Origin: Arion vulgaris
Taxonomy: Eukaryota; Mollusca; Gastropoda; Stylommatophora; Arionidae
Length of the DNA: 64,000 nucleotides
Direction of reading: 5' to 3'
Assembly (NCBI GenBank): GCA_020796225.1
Contig: CM036755.1
Span: 45,488,306-45,552,305 of the forward strand
Of the stretch, positions 1-9,550 are shown one piece after another (position 1 is the stretch's first letter; each line of letters begins with the position of its first letter). Both the position numbers and the translations under genes were made by a program. The notes under the pieces were generated by a model. It did not search any database and was not told where the DNA came from. It saw nothing but the letters and a program-made list of their open reading frames with translations.

Positions 1-79
1 CTATTTCCATAGTCTGTCTGATGATCCAATATGTTTTGTTTACAATTTAATCATATATTCTCTAGCGTCAAATCTATAA

Positions 80-455
80 GCTGATATATTTGGTGGCAAG
101 ACTACGATATCAGAGGGAGTTGCAATGTACGGAAATTACATTCTTAACGCATTGAGAGAGTCTTTCCGAACAGAGGAGTTTCATTGCTGTGAATCCCAGT
201 CGCTGACCAGATTGAGAGAGTCTTTCTGCACAGAGACGTTTCAGGGTTGTGAATCTCAGTAGATGACCAGATTCAGATGGGTTTTGATATTGGTGCAGCC
301 CGAAAAGAACGACAAACTAATTATGCAAAGAGACTGATTATTCAACATCGACTGGCGTGTTGGACCACTGGACATTGCTGGATTTGTTTAGGCGGAGATC
401 GGAGCAACTATGGACATGTCCGGAGTGCTATGATGGTAGTCCTCATATAACTAAT
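80..455 (+). pseudogene. RNase H LINE fragment: ORF2 C-terminus after RNase H (LINE-N group)
   Basis: Translation from 80 begins 'AD...G..TISEG', which resembles the end of an RNase H domain. It continues through 'ILNALRESFRTEEF' and 'SLTRLRE', then 'IGAARKERQTNYAKRLI'. Two other copies (23691-23926 and 41241-41765) carry the same peptide. The longer copies end in 'LLDLLRRRSEHVWTCPEC', a Cys-x2-Cys tail. Frameshifts and an internal 62-bp partial duplication (about 155-272) show it is dead. The order (RNase H, then a basic tail) fits the C-terminal end of an I-group-like ORF2. The clade is inferred. Confidence 0.65.
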
Positions 456-734
456 AACTATGAACATCTTCATAATTTGTTCCAAGTATAACATCCATGC
501 ACGTTCCTCTTCCCTACCCACGACGCTCCTCACATTTCTCAATCTGTCATCTTCATATATCTTACAATGAAATTTGAAATCTCTGCAACGTTGATGTTTT
601 GTTGGATACATTACTTTGAAATTACCACTTTCTTTCTTTCTTTCTTTTGTTCTTCTTTGTTTTTTCCGTAAAGGGTGGCAGGGTTAACTGATGATCGGTT
701 TCCGAGATAGTGCACGCTCGGTCGCTTGATATGC
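456..734. other. No recognised gene; short TTTC tract
   Basis: There is a short (TTTC)n run near 629-648. A 67-codon minus-strand open frame (408-611) has no family I recognise, although its charged composition could be old LINE sequence. Confidence 0.4.
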
Positions 735-895
735 TGTGGTATTGTGGAGTGTTAAGATGTCTGTAACTCCATCAATCCATCGTTTTCTTGGTCTTCCCTT
801 TCCTCTGGATGATTATGTTTTCAGATTGTACGCTCTTGCAACTGGTGTATTCGGGTTCATTCTCATCCAGTGTTCATTATCACATGACTTCTCAA
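735..895 (-). pseudogene. LINE ORF2 C-terminal fragment
   Basis: The minus strand reads 'WMRMNPNTPVARAYNLKT', then after one frameshift 'GRPRKRWIDGVTDIL'. The GRPRKRW...D block is the usual C-terminal signature of non-LTR retrotransposon proteins in this window. The fragment is frameshifted and truncated. It lies next to a SINE-C copy. Confidence 0.65.
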
Positions 896-920
896 TTATG
901 GACAATACTTTCTCTTTCTC

Positions 921-1171
921 CTTCTTCTTAGAAGGCTCCATATCGACCACTTGTTAACTACTCTATGTGATATGTATGTGATCTGAGCCTAAGAGCGATT
1001 GTACGTTGTGCCAGTAATGCGCCTTCAAATAAGCCAGCACATCAGATTTCTGGATGCTTTTTATTTACTAGGGTAGCTTCCTAAGCCCCTACCTCAGTCG
1101 CCTCTTACGACATGCTTGTAGGCTGCAGTTTTACTATTCTTTGCTTCCCCTGCGGACCCCGGCACCACATT
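921..1171 (-). mobile_element. SINE-C copy
   Basis: Read on the minus strand it starts near 'ATGTGGTGCCGGGG', carries the core GTCGTAAGAGGCGAC, then 'CCCTAGTAAATAAAAAGC', 'CTGAGATCACATACA'-like sequence and a short GAA tail at 921-930. About eight further copies in the window define the family, with a typical length of 250-265 bp. The 19-bp satellite starts 10 bp beyond its 5' end. Confidence 0.8.
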
Positions 1172-1180
1172 GGTGAAGTC

Positions 1181-2014
1181 ATATTACTTTGCAATTATCA
1201 TATTACTTTGCAATTATCATATTACTTTGCAATTATCATATTACTTTGCAATTATCATATTACTTTGCAATTATCATATTACTTTGCAATTATCATATTA
1301 CTTTGCAATTATCATATTACTTTGCAATTATCATATTACTTTGCAATTATCATATTACTTTGCAATTATCATATTACTTTGCAATTATCATATTACTTTG
1401 CAATTATCATATTACTTTGCAATTATCATATTACTTTGCAATTATCATATTACTTTGCAATTATCATATTACTTTGCAATTATCATATTACTTTGCAATT
1501 ATCATATTACTTTGCAATTATCATATTACTTTGCAATTATCATATTACTTTGCAATTATCATATTACTTTGCAATTATCATATTACTTTGCAATTATCAT
1601 ATTACTTTGCAATTATCATATTACTTTGCAATTATCATATTACTTTGCAATTATCATATTACTTTGCAATTATCATATTACTTTGCAATTATCATATTAC
1701 TTTGCAATTATCATATTACTTTGCAATTATCATATTACTTTGCAATTATCATATTACTTTGCAATTATCATATTACTTTGCAATTATCATATTACTTTGC
1801 AATTATCATATTACTTTGCAATTATCATTACTTTGCAATTATGCAATTATCTTTGCAATTATATATTACTTTGCAATTATCATATTACTTTGCAATTATC
1901 ATATTACTTTGCAATTATCATATTACTTTGCAATTATCATATTACTTTGCAATTATCATATTACTTTGCAATTATCATATTACTTTGCAATTATCATATT
2001 ACTTTGCAATTATA
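1181..2014. repeat. 19-bp satellite array, about 44 copies
   Basis: The unit is CATATTACTTTGCAATTAT, almost perfectly repeated, with one disturbed patch at about 1828-1866. The unit has no stop in any forward frame and 19 is not a multiple of 3. The array therefore stays open in all three frames and repeats as a 19-residue peptide. I treat these frames as artefacts, not proteins. Confidence 0.97.
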
Positions 2015-2517
2015 AATTTTACTTTGAAATTATGGAGAGAAACAAAAATATATGCAAACCGCTGTTACAACCGACTTGATCATCCAAGCAATGAGACGCT
2101 ACATTTTATTGCCATTATTTTGTCTTTCTTATTTAGGAATATTAACTTATTTATAATAAACATTATCACTTGAAATTTATTGTCAAACACGAGACTGTTT
2201 ATCACGCTTTGCTGATATTTATTGTTCTGTACACTGCGGCAAAGTTCATAACATTTGCTAGAAAATATCACACTGTTTTTTTAATGGACCAAAACGGTCT
2301 TGGTTGTAATCTGACTCTAAAAATGACACTTTTGGTTGATAGCGTGCGGTGTTAAAATTAATGTCGTTTGGATGAGGTTATGCAACAAATTTAGAAAATG
2401 ACAAATGAAGTATGAGTCTATTGTCTATTGTCTATTCTCAGGAGGAAGATGGAGTTGGTTGTCCACTCTTGCCGTTAAGCGTAGGGGTGGGAGCTTTAAT
2501 ACCTCCATAACTCCACC
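2015..2517. other. Unclassified sequence, no gene seen
   Basis: AT-rich flank of the 19-bp array. The short open frames here have no recognisable family or codon pattern, and no second copy was noticed in the window. Confidence 0.5.
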
Positions 2518-2528
2518 CAGTTTCGTCT

Positions 2529-2784
2529 CTTCTTCTTCTTCTTTGCGTTCGTTCTTTACGACCAATTTTAATCACTCTTTGTGATATGTTTGATATTTGC
2601 CAAGAACGTGTATACGTTGCACATTGGTTTGGTAGGCACCTAAACGCTTAGATTTCTACAAGTTTAGGACATGTGCATCCGATTTCAGCCAAACCTCCTT
2701 AGTCGCCTCTTACGACATGCATAGCAGGTAACAGTGGTTCTATTCTTTATACCCCAAATTTGGGCCCCGGTAACCACTCGGGAG
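2529..2784 (-). mobile_element. SINE-A copy with 11-bp target-site duplication
   Basis: Full-length SINE-A. On the minus strand it runs from 'CCCGAGTGGTTACCGGGGCC' through the GTCGTAAGAGG core to a GAAGAAGAAGA tail at 2529-2541. It is flanked by the direct repeat CAGTTTCGTCT at 2518-2528 and 2785-2795, which marks a retrotransposition target-site duplication. The 5' end resembles the D-arm of a tRNA-Ser or tRNA-Leu (CGAGTGGTTA), but no clear B box is seen. Confidence 0.9.
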
Positions 2785-2853
2785 CAGTTTCGTCTAATAA
2801 TTCATGTTTCAAACTTTACGAATCATACTCGTGGAGTCACTAGTATAAAAACA

Positions 2854-4003
2854 CTAGAGGTCATGAGATGCCAACCACGTCAGTGCCTCTGTGACCGCCC
2901 GTTCCTCCATTGTCAAGCTACTTGTGCTTGTAGCGTAGGCCCCACTGGCTTCTCTTATCATTTTTCCTACTGAGCGTGCTGAAAAAGCCCACGCACAGCG
3001 CTGTTGGCGAATGACTGGACCATCGGTGCACATATCTGAATCGGTTTCATTGACGTTGTCATTCAAGAGAGGCTCCAACAGCCGTTAATTAGGGATTGAT
3101 TATTTTGTTCACAGTTTTTCTAAATAGATGTACTAACTGTAAAAGCAGTCTGAGCATAGTAATCCATTCGTCTCCAGGTTCAATTCCGGAAGGTTCACAT
3201 ATTTTGACTCAGCCATGATCTGCCTCTCTTGAGTTTCATCATTTCTCCTTACTGAGTTCTTCATGGAGGTGATGTTCCTTGTTTGCGTTGATTTTTAGAT
3301 ATGATCGAACCCTCCAAGTTTCACTTCTGTTAGCAATAGTTGGGAGATCAAGAATGAATCTCATTGACACTCCTGGTATATCTTTGATGCATCCCAGAAT
3401 GATGCGCATAGCCTCATTCTGAATTATTTCCAGTCTCACTGTTTGCGTAGGGCTAATTGTTAAGATAGCGCATGTATATTCTATACATGATAGAACGAGG
3501 CCTTGGTACAGGAGCACAAGAAGGCGTTGCTCAATGTTAGCATCGGCCATGATTCTCAGAATGGATAATTCGTTGCAAGCCTTGGCAAGTCGATATGGTC
3601 CCTACAGCATAGACTGAGATCAAACTTTATACCCAGATAGCTCATAGACGCTTTTCGAATGATTGTGTGACCGTCTATTTTGACATTTGGTGTTTCAGAC
3701 TTTACAATGTGGTTATTTATGGAGAACCATAACAGCACAGCTTTGGTATGGTTTATCGTTGCAAGACATCGCACCAGGCCATGATGCAGTTCAGTTGCTC
3801 CTGTAGCGTATTAGCAAGTTTCATCCCTGTTTCTCCCCTGTCTGAACACCATGATATCGTCTGCAAATGACATTGTCCTTCCACTGCCAGGTAGTTGCTA
3901 ATGTGTAATCATTATGATAAATATGTTGAATAGTACTGGAGATAGTGAGGAGCCTGGTGAAATTGTTGTCGGCACAGAGTACCAAGAACCACTTAAGTGT
4001 CAC
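2854..4003 (-). pseudogene. Broken LINE: reverse transcriptase core plus RNase H (LINE-N group)
   Basis: On the minus strand, the 5' end (about 3900-4003) encodes 'PGSSLSPVLFNIFI', a reverse transcriptase motif. It is followed by 'MSFADDIMVF', with the catalytic Asp pair coded at 3856-3867. Next come 'LNCIMAWCDVLQ', 'MSYLGIKFD' and the thumb-like segment 'RLLVLLYQGLVLSCIEYTC' (3239-3550). After a spacer an RNase H domain follows (2854-3078), with 'DMCTDGPVI' supplying the first catalytic Asp and 'SSLTMEERAV' the catalytic Glu. Several frameshifts and stops separate these parts, so it is a fossil. RT followed by RNase H fits the I-group of LINEs; the exact clade is inferred. A SINE-A copy (2529-2784) lies just 3' of it. 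Confidence 0.88.
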
Positions 4004-4085
4004 TTTTCTCTACAATAAGGCCATTGCAATCACCCTTATGAGCATTGTATCGATATGTATTTCTCCCTTCGACTTTGACACACAA

Positions 4086-4347
4086 CCGACCGAGTGGTTA
4101 CCGGGGACCAAATTAGGGATGTAAAGAATAAAACCACTGTACCCTGTCACGAATGTCGTAAGAGGCGGCTAAGGAGGTTTTGGGTGAAATCGGATGCATG
4201 TCCTAAGCCTGTAGAAGTCTATGCGTTTAGGGGCCTACCAAACCAATGTGCAACGTATACACATTCTTGACAAAGATCAAACATATCACAAAGAGTGATT
4301 AAAATTGGTTGTAAAGAACGAACGCAAAGAAGAAGAAGAAGAAGAGA
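4086..4347 (+). mobile_element. SINE-A copy
   Basis: Starts CCGAGTGGTTACCGGGG, has the core as GTCGTAAGAGGCGGC, then 'GAAATCGGATGCATG', 'CACAAAGAGTGATTAAAATT' and a tail of about six GAA units. It is in the opposite orientation to the copy at 2529-2784. Confidence 0.88.
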
Positions 4348-4534
4348 GACACTGAACAGGTCATTTACAAAAGTCTCATTTGTCAGTCAAAGTGTGTGTT
4401 TGTTCTGTACTGGATTAACAAGGCACGAGCACTTTCAACTTAAGAACGAAGCTTTTCTGGTTATATCGACGGGTCAGCAAACTATATAAATAAAAATATG
4501 AATTAACTCTTCTCGGAGAATTAAACGACGTTGT

Positions 4535-4641
4535 TTGTGTGTTTATGTAGGAGATTAAAGCCGCTTTACGCCCAGGTTCGCCCCCTTCAGTCCAACGACG
4601 AACTTTGTTTTTGCTATATCAGAACCGTGTATACCAACCTC
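4535..4641 (+). repeat. Repeat J, copy 1 (direct repeat with 5300-5405)
   Basis: Shares 'GTAGGAGATTAAAGCC', 'CCAACGACGAACTT' and 'TATATCAGAACC' with 5300-5405, in the same orientation about 765 bp away. The interval between them holds a LINE-I fragment and a palindrome. Whether these are terminal repeats of something or two chance copies of a dispersed repeat cannot be decided here. Confidence 0.65.
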
Positions 4642-4678
4642 TTCTATTGTCGTCACACAGCTACCAGTTGTTAAATGG
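4642..4678 (-). pseudogene. LINE-I 3' end, outer piece (split by palindrome)
   Basis: Matches the reverse of the LINE-I 3' terminus seen at 11600-11650 (…GTGTGACGACAAAAGAAG). The rest of the copy resumes near 4945, on the far side of the 4679-4904 palindrome. Confidence 0.65.
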
Positions 4679-4904
4679 CGAAACACGTAATAACAAAGTA
4701 CCGTAGTTTTACAAAATACAAAAAACAATGACAATACACAGCAACGTTTCGACCAAAAATGCTTTTATCAAGCAAACGATACAACAGGAGTGACGAATTT
4801 CACAGCATACTGCTTGATATAGGCCTTTTGGTCGAAAAGTTGTGGCGTATTGTCCTTGTTTTTGTATTGTGTAAAACTACAGTACTTTGTTATTATGTGT
4901 TTCG
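4679..4904. mobile_element. Large palindrome of two inverted Penelope-type terminal segments
   Basis: Arms 4679-4774 and 4811-4904 are near-perfect reverse complements around a loop of about 36 bp. Each arm holds ACTACAGTACTTTG and a motif 'TTGATAAAGGCC…GGTCGAAACG' or a close variant. The same segment lies 3' of the Penelope-like element at 20290-20420 and next to the satellite at 34482-34602. A partial repeat of about 11-12 bp (LINE sequence like TACTGGGTTGTT) on both sides suggests insertion into the LINE-I copy. Confidence 0.8.
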
Positions 4905-4944
4905 TGATTCTACATACTTTTACTGCACTCTCAATCTATATTGA

Positions 4945-5285
4945 TATTACTGGGTTGTTGCCCAGTGTAGTGGTTTTCTATTTTTGTCTTGCGCTGTTCT
5001 GGTGGCCTGGGTGATTGTTATTTTTGCTCTTTAACAGGATTCTGCTATGCCATCTAACCATCTTTTCCTCTCGACTTCTTTCCTGATGTTCTGTTGTAGA
5101 AGACTCCGTATACTGTGGAGTTTGATTGCATTCTTATTAAGTAACTGAACCACTTCATTCGTTTCTCAATGTAATTCAAGCAAGGTTATGTATCAACTTT
5201 CTATCTTATTCTGATAGAATAAGATATACGATATAGAATAAGATATAGAAATAACTTTTCGCAGGCACCATATTTCACATGTAGT
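4945..5285 (-). pseudogene. LINE-I ORF2 C-terminal fragment, inner piece
   Basis: Reverse complement of the C-terminal coding and 3' region found at 11260-11650 and 26188-26760. It includes the stretches for 'RWLDG.AESC', the region before 'MKWFGHLIR', and 'CLRKVTNN' near 5255-5285. It is truncated, with small internal duplications around 5205-5245 (repeated AGAATAAGATATA). Confidence 0.75.
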
Positions 5286-5299
5286 TATTTTTTGCGACT

Positions 5300-5405
5300 G
5301 CGTTTTGTTTATTACGTAGAATATTAAAGCCTCTTTAAGCCTGGACACACCTCTTTCAGCCTAACAACGAACTTGTTTTGGTTATATCAGAACCTTGTAT
5401 GCCAA
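5300..5405 (+). repeat. Repeat J, copy 2
   Basis: Second copy of the segment at 4535-4641, in the same orientation. The shared blocks include 'TATATCAGAACC' and 'CCAACAACGAAC'-like sequence. No coding potential is seen. Confidence 0.6.
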
Positions 5406-5752
5406 CCAACATAAAACTAAGAATGAACTGCAACAGCATTGTTAAGGTGACACTTGTAATTCAGTGCGGTACCAGGTGTAAAATCGCTGTTCATTTTTAC
5501 CTGCACGCCCACCCATACATCCCATTTTGTGCACCTCAACATTGGGAACATACATACCAACTGTTCTTCTGGAAGGATACTGGGTTAAGCTGATTATCGT
5601 TACAAAGGAATCACTTTTTCGGACTTAACAATGCTAGTATTGTTACCTGGTCTAAGCCTGGTCGTAGATTCACGGTTAAGATAGCGTAACTAATTAAGCC
5701 TTACTGATCACGTATTGTCAACTGCCCTGGAAACCTGAATTATACAGAGTTG
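5406..5752. other. Unclassified sequence, no gene seen
   Basis: No repeat family, promoter-like element or conserved peptide recognised. Confidence 0.45.
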
Positions 5753-5760
5753 CTCTAGAG

Positions 5761-6059
5761 TAGCATTTCCCAAACTGGGGTCCGCGCGCCCCCGTGGTCC
5801 ACGAGGTACTCACATGGCGCTTGAAGAAATATTATGATATTTGACATTCCAAACATAAAAATCAATTTTAAGGCTAATTATGCGCCTAATGTTTTCTTTA
5901 TTGATTAGTAAACTGTTAAATTGCAGACATTGTTTACTATTATAACACACAGATAATTCATTCCTGCTCATTTTCATATATAGAAACTGTTGGGGGTATG
6001 TGGCAGTACAATAGATTTAAAAAGGGGGTGAGCTGTAATGGAAAGTTTGGGAACCGCTG
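5761..6059. mobile_element. hAT-like MITE with 8-bp target-site duplication
   Basis: A 299-bp AT-rich element with inverted ends: TTCCCAAACTGGGG at the left and TTTGGGAACCGCTG at the right. It is flanked by CTCTAGAG (5753-5760) and CACTAGAG (6060-6067), an 8-bp duplication with one mismatch. The CAG-GG-TTCCCAAACT type end and an 8-bp duplication are hallmarks of hAT elements. It has no transposase, so it is non-autonomous. Confidence 0.85.
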
Positions 6060-6186
6060 CACTAGAGAAAGAGTTAGACAGGGCGGATATTGTAATTGGG
6101 TTACAGATGTGTAATATATGAATGTTATATGTTCTGAGAAGCAGTCAACCGTATCGGAATAACGAAAATCATGAACATATACGCCC

Positions 6187-6446
6187 GTGTGGTGTAGAGC
6201 CCGCAAGGGAAGCAAAGAATAGTAACACTGCAACCTACAAGGCATGTCGTAAGAGGCTACTGATTTAGGACCTAAGGAAGCTACCCTAGTAAATAAAAAG
6301 CAGTGCAGAAATCTGATATGCTGGCCTACTTGTAGGCGCACATAACTGGCACAACGAATAATCGCTTTTAGGCTCAGATCACATACAAATCACACAGAGT
6401 TGTTAACAAATGGTCGATATGGAGAGTTGAGGAAGAAGAAGAAGAA
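6187..6446 (+). mobile_element. SINE-C copy
   Basis: Begins GTGTGGTGTAGAGCCCGC, has a diverged core (GTCGTAAGAGGCTACT), 'ACCCTAGTAAATAAAAAGC', 'GGCTCAGATCACATACAAAT' and a GAAGAAGAAGAA tail. Confidence 0.87.
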
Positions 6447-6524
6447 TGGACATATAACTCTTCCGTCCTTTCCTCTAGTTATGTTCACCTTCTCAGCGTT
6501 CAGGTTACCACTGCGGTTCGAGAA

Positions 6525-6720
6525 ATAACGGCTTTATGGTGGGGAACACTCATAACAAGGAAAGCAGGCTTTCATGCAAAAAAAAATCAGTCAAAAGCGC
6601 CAAACTAGGCGCCCTGACCACTTAGCCACAGAGACCCCAGGGGATGAGACGAAAGCAAGGGCACCCATTGCCTAGCCTAGCAATACGAGCGTTCTTACGA
6701 ACACAACCAGTGAGCTATTT
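6525..6720 (+). repeat. Repeat U fragment joined to a tRNA-like 'cacttagccacagagac' segment
   Basis: Contains 'GGAAAGCAGGCTTTCATGC', shared with repeat U copies at 7650, 37890 and 49612. It is followed by 'CACTTAGCCACAGAGAC', the reverse of a SINE-M type head, and by 'AGCCTAGCAATACGAGCGTT', which is tandemly amplified at 37650-37862. A composite of old repeats. Confidence 0.55.
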
Positions 6721-6768
6721 AAAAAATGGCATTACTGAGGAGTGTCTTTCACAAACGCTTCGTTTTAG

Positions 6769-6957
6769 CTAGACACAGTTAGTTGTAATTTTGGGGGGTG
6801 GATAATGATAATAGAAGAGAAGAAGAAAATACTAGACACAGCTAGTTGTACTTTTTGATGGTGGATAACGATAATAGAAGAGAAGAAGAAAATACTAGAC
6901 ACAGCTAGTTGTACTTTTGGGGGTGGATAACGATAATAGAAGAGAAGAAGAAAATAG
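6769..6957. repeat. 63-bp tandem repeat, 3 copies
   Basis: Units start CTAGACACAG at 6769, 6832 and 6895 and end in AGAAGAGAAGAAGAAAATA. The purine-rich end resembles the GAA tails of nearby SINEs. Purine-rich simple sequence follows to about 7090. Confidence 0.9.
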
Positions 6958-7099
6958 GGGGAGAGAGAGGAATAACGGACATAAAAATATCAGAAAAAGA
7001 TGACAAAAAATGAAGAAAATGGTTCGAGGACAATAAATAAAATGAAGAAAAAAGAAAGAAAGAAAGAATGAAAATCAGAAAAAAAATAAGAGAAAACTG

Positions 7100-7434
7100 A
7101 ATAAGTGTTTTATGAGCAAAGCCAAATGCATACAAACCTCAGGTCACGAGTTAGTGCCTGGATACTAATCGTCATTACTCGAGCCTGGACGCAAGTGCAG
7201 AACACTAAAATATCTCTCCGAGTTCAGGAAGCTAGTATCGGCGGCCAGCAGATCGAAGACTGCGACCATAAAAGAAAACGTCATCATCATCACCGGTTGA
7301 AGGCTCAATTCCGAGGGGATCGCCGTCGACAGCTTCGACAAGAGCCGGCTAAGAATGAAAAATTAATTTTAGGAAATGTAGTCTGATTTATTTCTCTTCT
7401 CGTTGACTTTATTTATGGGCTCTGGAAGTTTCTG
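7100..7434. other. Unclassified sequence
   Basis: A 93-codon open frame (7105-7386) lies here, but it has no recognised family and no second copy in the window. Treated as unassigned. Confidence 0.35.
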
Positions 7435-7650
7435 CTCAATGAAGTACGCTTCTTCTTCTGTGTTGTCTTTGACAAATTAATTTCTAGAACCACACTTAAA
7501 GGATCTAATTTTCAAGTACCACTGAATTCGGTGAAGGTACACCTCAATGAAGTACGCTTCTTCTTCTGTATGGTCTTTGACAAATTAATTTCTAGAACCA
7601 CACTTAAAGGATCTAATTTTCAAGTACCACTGAATTCGGTGAAGGTACAC
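7435..7650. repeat. 108-bp perfect-looking tandem duplication
   Basis: 7435-7542 and 7543-7650 are nearly identical, both starting CTCAATGAAGTACGCTTC. The second copy runs directly into repeat U. Such a young duplication could be real or an assembly artefact. Confidence 0.9.
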
Positions 7651-7775
7651 CGAATGGCGAGGGACACCAGTCAAATGGTAAGCAGGCTTTACACAAAACT
7701 CAGTCAGAAGAGCAATACCAGGTGTTATGACTACCGACTGAATTGACAGTGGACGATAGCAGAAGAAGAGGAAGA
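7650..7775 (+). repeat. Repeat U copy
   Basis: Carries 'GGTAAGCAGGCTTTACAC', 'CAGTCAGAAGAGCAATACC' and 'AGCAGAAGAAGAGGAAGAAG'. It aligns to 37890-38018 and 49612-49750, including a purine-rich GAA tail, so it is probably a short retroposed element. Confidence 0.65.
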
Positions 7776-7799
7776 AGATTTCTAGAACGACTAGGATAA

Positions 7800-8056
7800 C
7801 GCTGAAGTAGATGGTCAAATGGCGAAGTTGTTACGTTGTTTTACGAAGGTTACTAAAGGTTGTTGGTTTGAATCCAGACAGAGATTCTTGTGCAAATTTT
7901 TCATGAGATCCTTAATATTGTTCCCTGAGCTACGAAGTTCTTGCTTTGTGCCATGCTCTCGGCATATGGCATACCATCTCTGCCGACAGGGACGGATCCA
8001 TACTGGGAAACTCGATACAATGAAGTCAACCTTTCACCTTTGGACCCTTCTGAAGT
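7800..8056 (+). mobile_element. SINE-M copy (tRNA-derived)
   Basis: The head has a B-box-like 'GGTTTGAATCC'. Downstream are the family blocks 'GAGCTACGAAGTTCTTGC', 'CTCTCGGCATATGGCATACC' and 'CAATGAAGTCAACCTTTC'. Better-preserved copies are at 50344-50605 and 61430-61685. Confidence 0.75.
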
Positions 8057-8119
8057 AGGTTTTTGAACTGTGACAGTGGTAACCGTTAGTCAGATTTTTA
8101 ATGTTATGTTTCTTATATA

Positions 8120-8275
8120 CATCTAACCGAATGTATTAGTGCATGGGCTCCCATGTGGGAGACCAGGGTTCAATCCCCGGTAAGGCCATGACATTTTTTT
8201 CTGTCGTGGGCATAAAGAAAATTCAAACCTGAACAGTTACCCAGCGACTGCACTAGTTATGCGACCATTAATTTC
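8120..8275 (+). mobile_element. SINE-O copy (tRNA-derived)
   Basis: A tRNA-like head with a good B box GGGTTCAATCCCC is followed by 'GTCGTGGGCATAAAGAAAAT' and 'CCTGAACAGTTACCCAGCG'. Other copies are at 14935-15085 (minus) and 50880-50968 (plus). Confidence 0.7.
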
Positions 8276-8294
8276 CAAAGTCTCATATTCCTCC

Positions 8295-8570
8295 CTGTTC
8301 TGACTTATTTACTGACTTAATCCTCTCCGCTCCTCGTGGAGCATAGGCCATCAACAGTTGTTCGTCAATTTTCCCGGTCTCTGGCTGTTTTTTTTTTGGT
8401 CTCCCAGGATAGTCAAGCACCCTTCAGTTCCTCAAGAAGACTTCGTCTCCAGGTCTGTTTAGAACGCCCTCGTTTATATTTTCCAAGCACTAACATGCTT
8501 CTTTAATGACACTCGACTGTATCTTCCGTAGGGCATGCCCGACCCATAGATATTTTTTTCTCTTTACCTG
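8295..8570 (-). pseudogene. LINE ORF2 C-terminal fragment
   Basis: The minus strand translates as 'WVGHALRKIQSSVIK', then after a frameshift 'GKYKRGRSKQTWRRSLLEEL', and ends near 'MAYAPRGAERIK'. The W.GH.LR…GR...TWRR order is the C-terminal signature of a non-LTR retrotransposon family. Only this end survives. Confidence 0.8.
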
Positions 8571-8672
8571 GGTCATCGTCGGTTCCTGTCCTGATCTTAT
8601 CCATAAGTAAACCCCCTATTCAACACATCCATTAAAAAACGGTAGTACTGGTAGTAACAAGGTTTTATTTTT

Positions 8673-8912
8673 CCTAGGTACACTTTCAGACGCCGTCTTG
8701 TTATATATTTTCCTAGGTACACTTTCAGACGCCATCTTGTTCTATATTTTTCCTAGGTAAACTTTCAGACGCCATCTTGTTATATATTTTTCCTAGGTAA
8801 ACTTTCAGACGCCATCTTGTTATATTTTTTTCCTAGGTAAACTTTCAGACGCCATCTTGTTATATATTTTTCCTAGGTACACTTTCAGACGCCATCTTGT
8901 TATATATTTTTC
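8673..8912. repeat. 39/40-bp tandem repeat, 6 copies
   Basis: Units start CCTAGGTA at 8673, 8712, 8752, 8792, 8832 and 8872, followed by 'CACTTTCAGACGCCATCTTG'. Copies differ by few substitutions. Confidence 0.93.
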
Positions 8913-9092
8913 GTTCGCTAAGAATTCAGGAGTAGTGATGGCAAATCTGACTGATTATTTCGTGAAGGGTTGCTTTTCTTATCGTCAACGTGGCTTACTA
9001 TTCAGGTGAATCTTAATTCGACTACAGAGGTAATTGTAAATTATATCCTCAAGAGAAGAATCAGTATTTCTTGTATGTTGTTCCGCCCTTGT

Positions 9093-9279
9093 CTTGCCGG
9101 GGCCCGCAATGAGAGCAAAGAATAGTAACACTGCGACCTACAAGGCATGTCGTAAGAGGCGACTTAGGTAGGGGCCTAGGAAAGATACCCTAGTAAATAA
9201 AAACGTGGCAGAAATCGGATGTGCTGGCCTACTTGTAGGCGCATAACTTCCCCAACAATCGCTCTTAGGCTTGGATCAC
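9093..9279 (+). mobile_element. SINE-C copy, 5' part (interrupted by SINE-D)
   Basis: CCGGGGCCCGC start, GTCGTAAGAGGCGACT core, ACCCTAGTAAATAAAAA and AGGCTTGGATCAC. The element continues at 9481-9550 after the nested SINE-D. Confidence 0.88.
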
Positions 9280-9480
9280 CTTTTTCGATCCAGAAGCACT
9301 TGAGCTTTTCAGCTATTCGGCTCGGTGTCATGGACATCGTAACCCTTCGATTCGGTGCTACTAACACCGTAAATCTGGAGAACCTGTGGCTTTTCTGACG
9401 GCCCGCTGAATTGAACCGCACTCACAGGGGGCTTGTCACCCGTCGTCCAACGCGCTACCACCAGGCTGGGCAGGCCGAGT
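9280..9480 (-). mobile_element. SINE-D copy nested in SINE-C, 11-bp target-site duplication
   Basis: tRNA-derived SINE of 201 bp, minus strand: A-box-like TAGCGCGTTGGA, B box GGTTCAATTC, then 'GGCAGAAAAGCCACAGG' and 'GTGTTAGTAGCACCGAA'. It is flanked by GCTTGGATCAC (9269-9279) and GCTCGGATCAC (9481-9491), a duplication of SINE-C sequence. This shows that SINE-D moved after this SINE-C had inserted. Confidence 0.92.
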
Positions 9481-9550
9481 GCTCGGATCACATACAGATT
9501 ACAAAGAGTGGTTTAAAATGTGATCAACATAGAGCATTCAAAGAAGAAGT
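9481..9550 (+). mobile_element. SINE-C copy, 3' part
   Basis: Resumes with GGATCACATACAGATTACAA, AGAGTGGTT, 'GATCAACATAGAGCATTC' and a GAAGAAG tail. Together with 9093-9279 it makes one SINE-C. Confidence 0.88.

Noticed and set aside
1112..2173. Three overlapping plus-strand frames of 281-353 codons
   Set aside because: Produced by the 19-bp satellite; same peptide in all three frames.
7105..7386. 93-codon frame with a His/Arg-rich segment
   Set aside because: No second copy, domain or gene context; cannot be supported as coding.
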